A stretch of 64,000 nucleotides of DNA from positions 62,001 through 126,000 of the forward strand of contig CAYLYX010000004.1 in assembly GCA_964387945.1 (NCBI GenBank). The letters are read 5' to 3'. Source of the stretch: Parvicella sp964387945 (GTDB taxonomy: Bacteria > Bacteroidota > Bacteroidia > Flavobacteriales_D > Parvicellaceae). Positions 60,313-64,000 of the stretch are shown here, in pieces. Below the pieces are notes generated by a model that made no database searches, was not told the DNA's origin, and saw only the letters and a program-made list of their open reading frames with translations. The translations under genes and the position numbers were made by a program. Position 1 is the first letter of the stretch. Each line of letters opens with the position of its first letter.

Positions 60313-60337
60313 AGCAATCACTTACCCACACGAGTTC

Positions 60338-62641
60338 ATGAAAATAGGAATAAAACTTACCCTTACGTTTGTAGCGATTAGTTTAATCTCTGTCACGATC
60401 ATAGGATACATATCGTATCAACAAGGTAAAACAGGTCTGCAAGAAGAGTCTTTTAACCGACTTACAGCTGTGAGAGAAATGAAGGCATCGCAGATTGAAG
60501 ATTACTTCGTTCAAATTGAGAATCAGATCATTTCCTATTCGCAGAATCGTACGGTGATTGAAGCGATGAAGGAGTTTAAACAAGGTTTTGATCTTGTTCC
60601 AACTGAAATTGATTCTTCGCATCATGATTTAGAACACCTACACCAATACTATGAGAGTGAGTTCATCAAAAGATTAAACGAAAACTCAACGGTAGATAAC
60701 CATTATAAAGACTACATTATTCAGCATGAATCGGGTGAAATTCTTCAAAACATCTACATTGCGGAGAATCCTAATCCAATTGGTGAAAAGCATCACTTAA
60801 CGTTTGTAGAGGATTCACTTTCTTACACACAAACACACACCTACTATCATCCGTTGTTTAAAGACTTTCTCGAGAAATTTGGCTATTACGACATCTTTTT
60901 GATTGACAATGCGTCTGGAGATATCGTTTATACGGTTTTTAAAGAGGTAGACTACGGAACTTCTTTAAAGGATGGAAAGTTCTCGAATTCCAACCTAGCA
61001 AATGTTTACAAATCTGCAGTAGGTTCAAACGATGACAACTTCGTTACGGTGATTGATTTTCAGCCCTACGAACCTTCTTACAATGCACCTGCTGCGTTCA
61101 TGGCTTCTCCCATTTTTGATGGTGAGGAATGCATTGGAGTATTGGCGTTTCAGATGCCCATCGAAAAGATCAATAACATCATGACCAATCGCCAGAAGTG
61201 GATGAACGTTGGGCTAGGTGAGAGTGGAGAAACTTATCTCGTGAGTGAAGATTATACACTTCGAAATCAATCGAGGTTCCTCATTGAGGATCGTGAGAAC
61301 TACTTCAAAATGATTGCGGATATCGGAACACCACAAGAGACGATAGATAAAATCAAAACATTTCATACTTGTATCGGACTTCAAGAGGTACGCACGGAAG
61401 GAACAAAAGCGGCCTTGAATGGAGAGTCCAACACTAAGATATTTGAGGACTATCGAGGAGTGGACGTGCTATCATCTTATAAACCCTTGAACATTAGAGG
61501 TCTGAATTGGGTGATCATGTCAGAAATTGACAAGGCTGAAGCATATGCCCCAATCACCAAGTTAAGGGATCAAATTTTGTTCTTTTTTGGTGTAACGATA
61601 TTGATCATTCTGATCATTTCCTTCTTTGTAGCTAGACAAATTACGAAGCCAATCAAGTCGCTTACGAGAACCTCGAGAGAGTTAGCCAGAGGGAATTGGG
61701 ACGTAGAGGTGAAAGTGAATCAAAAAGATGAGATCGGGATTCTCGGGTTGAGTTTTAAGAGCATGCAGGACTCTATTCACAAGATGATTGATGACCTGAA
61801 TGAGGCCAATCATACACTTGAAGACAAGGTGAACAAGCGTACGCAAGAATTAAAGCTTCAAAAAGACCTGATCGAAGAAAAGAACCGTGAGGTAATGGAT
61901 TCGATTCATTATGCGCAACGTTTGCAAACGGCCATTTTACCTACAGCACAGTACATCTATGAAAATCTGAGAGATAGCTTTATTTTATTCAAACCAAAGG
62001 ATATCGTATCTGGAGATTTTTACTGGATGACGGATATTGATGGTAAGGTATACGTAGCAGCTGTAGACTGCACTGGACATGGTGTGCCAGGTGCTATGGT
62101 TAGTATTGTTGGAGCCAATGGTTTGAATCGATGCGTGAAAGAATTTGGTTTGAAGTATCCAGGAGAGATCCTCAACAAATTGAGAGAATTGGTAATCGAG
62201 ACATTTAATTCTTCTCATGATGGTGAGGTGAAAGATGGAATGGATATCGCGTTATTGGCAATTGATAAGCAAACGAAGAAGGTGGAATATGCAGGAGCAA
62301 ACAACCCATTGTGGATTGCGCATAAGACGACTAAGGAAATGGAAGTGATCAAAGCAGATAAGCAACCCATTGGTAAGTTTGACCATGCCGTTCCGTTTTC
62401 TACACACGAGTTGCAACTGGCCGAAGGGGATTGCCTCTATATTTTTACGGATGGTTATGCGGATCAGTTTGGCGGTATGAAAGGCAAGAAGTTGAAGTAT
62501 AAGCCTTTCCAAGAGATGTTACTGTCTAACATGCACTTGCCCATGCACGAACAAAAAGATCTGATCGAAGACGCTTTCGTAGAGTGGATGTCTGATTTTG
62601 AACAAGTGGATGACGTGTGTGTGATTGGGTTGAGGTTGTAG
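60338..62641 (+). CDS. Cache/HAMP membrane sensor with SpoIIE-type PP2C phosphatase
   Basis: The 767-residue product has an N-terminal membrane anchor (about 7-27), a large periplasmic sensory region (about 30-395, double-Cache-like, with GLGESGETYLVSEDYTL), a second membrane segment (about 400-425), a HAMP domain (about 425-480), a coiled coil (about 480-530) and a SpoIIE/PP2C domain (about 530-767) with DIVSGDFYWM, AVDCTGHGVPGAMVSIVG, DGMDIALLA and IFTDGYADQFGG. It links an outside signal to protein dephosphorylation. It is the third SpoIIE-type protein in the window and most like the 6.5-kb one at its C-terminus. Confidence 0.93.
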   Translation: MKIGIKLTLTFVAISLISVTIIGYISYQQGKTGLQEESFNRLTAVREMKASQIEDYFVQIENQIISYSQNRTVIEAMKEFKQGFDLVPTEIDSSHHDLEHLHQYYESEFIKRLNENSTVDNHYKDYIIQHESGEILQNIYIAENPNPIGEKHHLTFVEDSLSYTQTHTYYHPLFKDFLEKFGYYDIFLIDNASGDIVYTVFKEVDYGTSLKDGKFSNSNLANVYKSAVGSNDDNFVTVIDFQPYEPSYNAPAAFMASPIFDGEECIGVLAFQMPIEKINNIMTNRQKWMNVGLGESGETYLVSEDYTLRNQSRFLIEDRENYFKMIADIGTPQETIDKIKTFHTCIGLQEVRTEGTKAALNGESNTKIFEDYRGVDVLSSYKPLNIRGLNWVIMSEIDKAEAYAPITKLRDQILFFFGVTILIILIISFFVARQITKPIKSLTRTSRELARGNWDVEVKVNQKDEIGILGLSFKSMQDSIHKMIDDLNEANHTLEDKVNKRTQELKLQKDLIEEKNREVMDSIHYAQRLQTAILPTAQYIYENLRDSFILFKPKDIVSGDFYWMTDIDGKVYVAAVDCTGHGVPGAMVSIVGANGLNRCVKEFGLKYPGEILNKLRELVIETFNSSHDGEVKDGMDIALLAIDKQTKKVEYAGANNPLWIAHKTTKEMEVIKADKQPIGKFDHAVPFSTHELQLAEGDCLYIFTDGYADQFGGMKGKKLKYKPFQEMLLSNMHLPMHEQKDLIEDAFVEWMSDFEQVDDVCVIGLRL

Positions 62642-62693
62642 AGAATCAATTACATTTTTTCTTCTAACATTTGAGGAGGTAGCTTGTAGCCAA

Positions 62694-63698
62694 TTAAAAA
62701 AATCTATAAATAGACTTTGTTGAAACTTTTGATGTCACTTCCTTTATTTCTTCGGGACTTGAGATGCCCAGAATGACTTGTGAAACAATCGGTTTGATGT
62801 GAGTGTAGGAATCAAGCTTCACACCATAGATATCTTTTCCAATCTTCTTTTCATTGTCGGTGACCCACTTAAAATCAACCTGATACTTAATCAACTCCTG
62901 AGCAATCAATTTGCCTTTTTTTCCAGCACCCCATAGCACCAACTGCTGATTTGGGTCATGATCAATTTTAAGGAAGTACCTTACCTTCATTGGGATAAAT
63001 TGAAGCGGCTGATAGTGCGCCTCTGTTCGTGTAGATCGTTGGGAATGATCTCGCCATAGCAGCGTAACTTCATCTACGGCACAGATCTTAAGTCCGTGCT
63101 GATACATTCTAAATGCCAAGTCGTAATCTTCTGGGTAGTCATCGTTTTCAAAACCTCCAATTTTATCAAAGTCCTCCCGGTGGATCAAAAAATTAGGAGA
63201 GGGGATACTACATTCTCTATAAATCTCATCAAAATTAGAAGACTGAGTTGTCAGGTCGTTTAACCACGCTTCGTACTTTCGATAGCCTTCACCCAATTCG
63301 TTTTTGGAGAAGTACTTGACTTTTCCGATGCAAACGCAGTTTTTACCAACAGTCTTAAGTTCTTGCTGCATCAAAAGCAAACGATTCGGTGTCATTTTGT
63401 CGTCCGCATCCATTCGGGTTATAAACTGACCTGTTGAATGACCGTAAGCTGTTCTCAATGCTGAAATGAGACCTTTTTCATTGTTTTGGAACACTCGAAT
63501 TCTAGAGTCATTGGAGGCATATTCCGCTGCTATCGTATTGCTTTCATCGGTTGAAAAGTCATTGATCAACAATAGTTCCCAGTTGGTATAACGTTGCGGC
63601 AGAATGGATTCGATGCAGTCTCTTAGAAAGCTCCCAGGGTTATAAAAAGGCGTAATGATTGATATTTTGTCAGCACTAGTCTCGGACACCATTATCAT
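62694..63698 (-). CDS. Family 2 glycosyltransferase
   Basis: The 334-residue product begins with a GT-A fold, KISIITPFYNPGSFLRDCIES, with DxD in RMDADDKMT and acceptor region DEIYRECSIPSPNFLIHREDF, then DYPEDYDLAFRMYQHGLK. A C-terminal extension (about 245-334) starts LVLWGAGKKGKLIAQELIKY, a Rossmann-like segment often seen in LPS-type GT2 proteins. It probably adds a sugar to a surface polysaccharide. ATG 63698 overlaps the end of lptD by 23 bases; ATG 63692 is an alternative. Confidence 0.9.
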   Translation of the reverse strand: MIMVSETSADKISIITPFYNPGSFLRDCIESILPQRYTNWELLLINDFSTDESNTIAAEYASNDSRIRVFQNNEKGLISALRTAYGHSTGQFITRMDADDKMTPNRLLLMQQELKTVGKNCVCIGKVKYFSKNELGEGYRKYEAWLNDLTTQSSNFDEIYRECSIPSPNFLIHREDFDKIGGFENDDYPEDYDLAFRMYQHGLKICAVDEVTLLWRDHSQRSTRTEAHYQPLQFIPMKVRYFLKIDHDPNQQLVLWGAGKKGKLIAQELIKYQVDFKWVTDNEKKIGKDIYGVKLDSYTHIKPIVSQVILGISSPEEIKEVTSKVSTKSIYRFF

Positions 63699-64000
63699 AC
63701 CAGGTTCGTCTTCGCTGAAGCTTTAGATCTTGTAGTAAAGAGGATTTTACATTGATCTGAATGTTGTAACTTTTCATAAAACCAAACGGTACCCAGTTGA
63801 AGGTAAGTTCCCAGCAGTGAAGATCGCGAGTTACTTCAACGGAGGTGTAGCTAAACTTTTTGTTGGTAACGTCATAGTTGGTTTGGAAGCTCATGTTCCA
63901 ATTTTTGGTCACATTCATCTGACCACTCAGATTGATCGTTTGCGTTAGCTGAAATGTGTCTTTTGCTTCGTATTGGAACTTTCGATTGTATTGTAAGTTG
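63676..64000 (-). CDS. LPS-assembly protein LptD, C-terminal part
   Basis: The frame is open to the window edge and ends at 63676. The visible 107 residues read as barrel strands, with QYEAKDTFQLTQTINLSGQ, MNVTKNWNMSFQTNYDVTN, VEVTRDLHCWELTFNWVP and the end LKLQRRRTWYDN, the typical C-terminus of the Bacteroidota LptD-like family that inserts LPS in the outer membrane. The assignment rests on that C-terminal pattern only. It overlaps the glycosyltransferase start by 23 bases. Confidence 0.72.
   Translation of the reverse strand, partial: NLQYNRKFQYEAKDTFQLTQTINLSGQMNVTKNWNMSFQTNYDVTNKKFSYTSVEVTRDLHCWELTFNWVPFGFMKSYNIQINVKSSLLQDLKLQRRRTWYDNGVRD

Larger units (their letters stand above)
59725..60337. 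other. Intergenic region holding tRNA-His and its fragments
   Basis: About 610 bases hold no credible protein gene. From left to right: an AT-rich stretch with nothing evident (59725-59870), a terminator and tRNA 3'-end fragment (59873-59927), a GC-richer spacer (59928-59999), terminator repeat C and tRNA-His (60000-60107), a 27-base spacer, a tRNA-like element (60134-60187), the tRNA promoter (60218-60225) and the promoter of the SpoIIE sensor gene (60305-60312). Confidence 0.85.

Noticed and set aside
1..64000. CRISPR arrays, insertion sequences, prophage and restriction or toxin-antitoxin genes.
   Set aside because: No spaced direct repeats of CRISPR type, no transposase or phage structural motifs, and no recognisable defence genes were found on either strand.

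Overview
The window is a stretch of chromosome from a Bacteroidota, most likely a marine-type Flavobacteriales (Crocinitomicaceae/Cryomorphaceae-like) bacterium. The evidence is a type B T9SS sorting domain, a GWxTD-domain protein, the Bacteroidota-type omega subunit next to BamD and CoaBC, a Bacteroidota LptD end, many SpoIIE-type phosphatases, and promoters of the TTG-N19-21-TAnnTTTG form. No phage, IS element, transposase or CRISPR array was seen. The species cannot be named from the sequence alone.

Layout. 1-2.3 kb: a GbsR/MarR-type regulator with shared operators facing a DCC-thioredoxin/epimerase operon and an unknown gene. 2.3-9.5 kb: a TonB receptor divergent from a DtxR-type metalloregulator across a DtxR-like box, then an overlapping run with AcpH, a lipoprotein, a 7TM-SpoIIE phosphatase and a zinc phospholipase/nuclease. 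9.5-20.5 kb: mtaB, a Xer recombinase, a GWxTD protein, a membrane transglutaminase-like protein, a propeller histidine kinase, yaaA and secreted proteins. 20.6-27 kb: dapA, plsC, an alpha-oxoamine synthase, bamD-rpoZ-coaBC and a DUF4835 gene. 27-34 kb: a complete hisGDCBHAFIE operon behind a classic attenuator whose 18-residue leader peptide carries five histidines. 34-53 kb: DNA repair, adenine deaminase, NlpC/P60, a CAP-OmpA-like protein, glmM, SpoIID, a T9SS cargo protein, dapD, and an ATP-grasp/aspartoacylase-like gene pair. 53-62.6 kb: two more SpoIIE phosphatases flanking the accessory part of the window. 62.7-64 kb: a glycosyltransferase and the end of lptD.

The most unusual region is 54.7-60.2 kb. 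A tRNA-His gene is followed on its own strand by two operons, and the tRNA's terminator is repeated almost exactly after each of them (about 38 bp, three copies). Pieces of the tRNA 3' end are attached to at least one distant copy. This looks like stepwise insertion at a tRNA end. One inserted unit carries a flavin reductase-like protein, GTP cyclohydrolase I and a CobW-family GTPase behind a perfect palindrome that overlaps the promoter, as expected for a zinc-starvation unit. The other carries ArsR, SRPBCC, DoxX and YdeI-like genes with an ArsR-type double operator; its SRPBCC gene is interrupted by a 10-N assembly gap. No integrase is present.

Many genes appear to be transcribed from a TAnnTTTG box that ends only 4-7 nt before the start codon, which implies leaderless mRNAs and helps decide several GTG and TTG starts. 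Convergent genes often abut or overlap with no room for a terminator. The only gap between genes above 300 bp is 59.7-60.3 kb, which holds the tRNA-His region.
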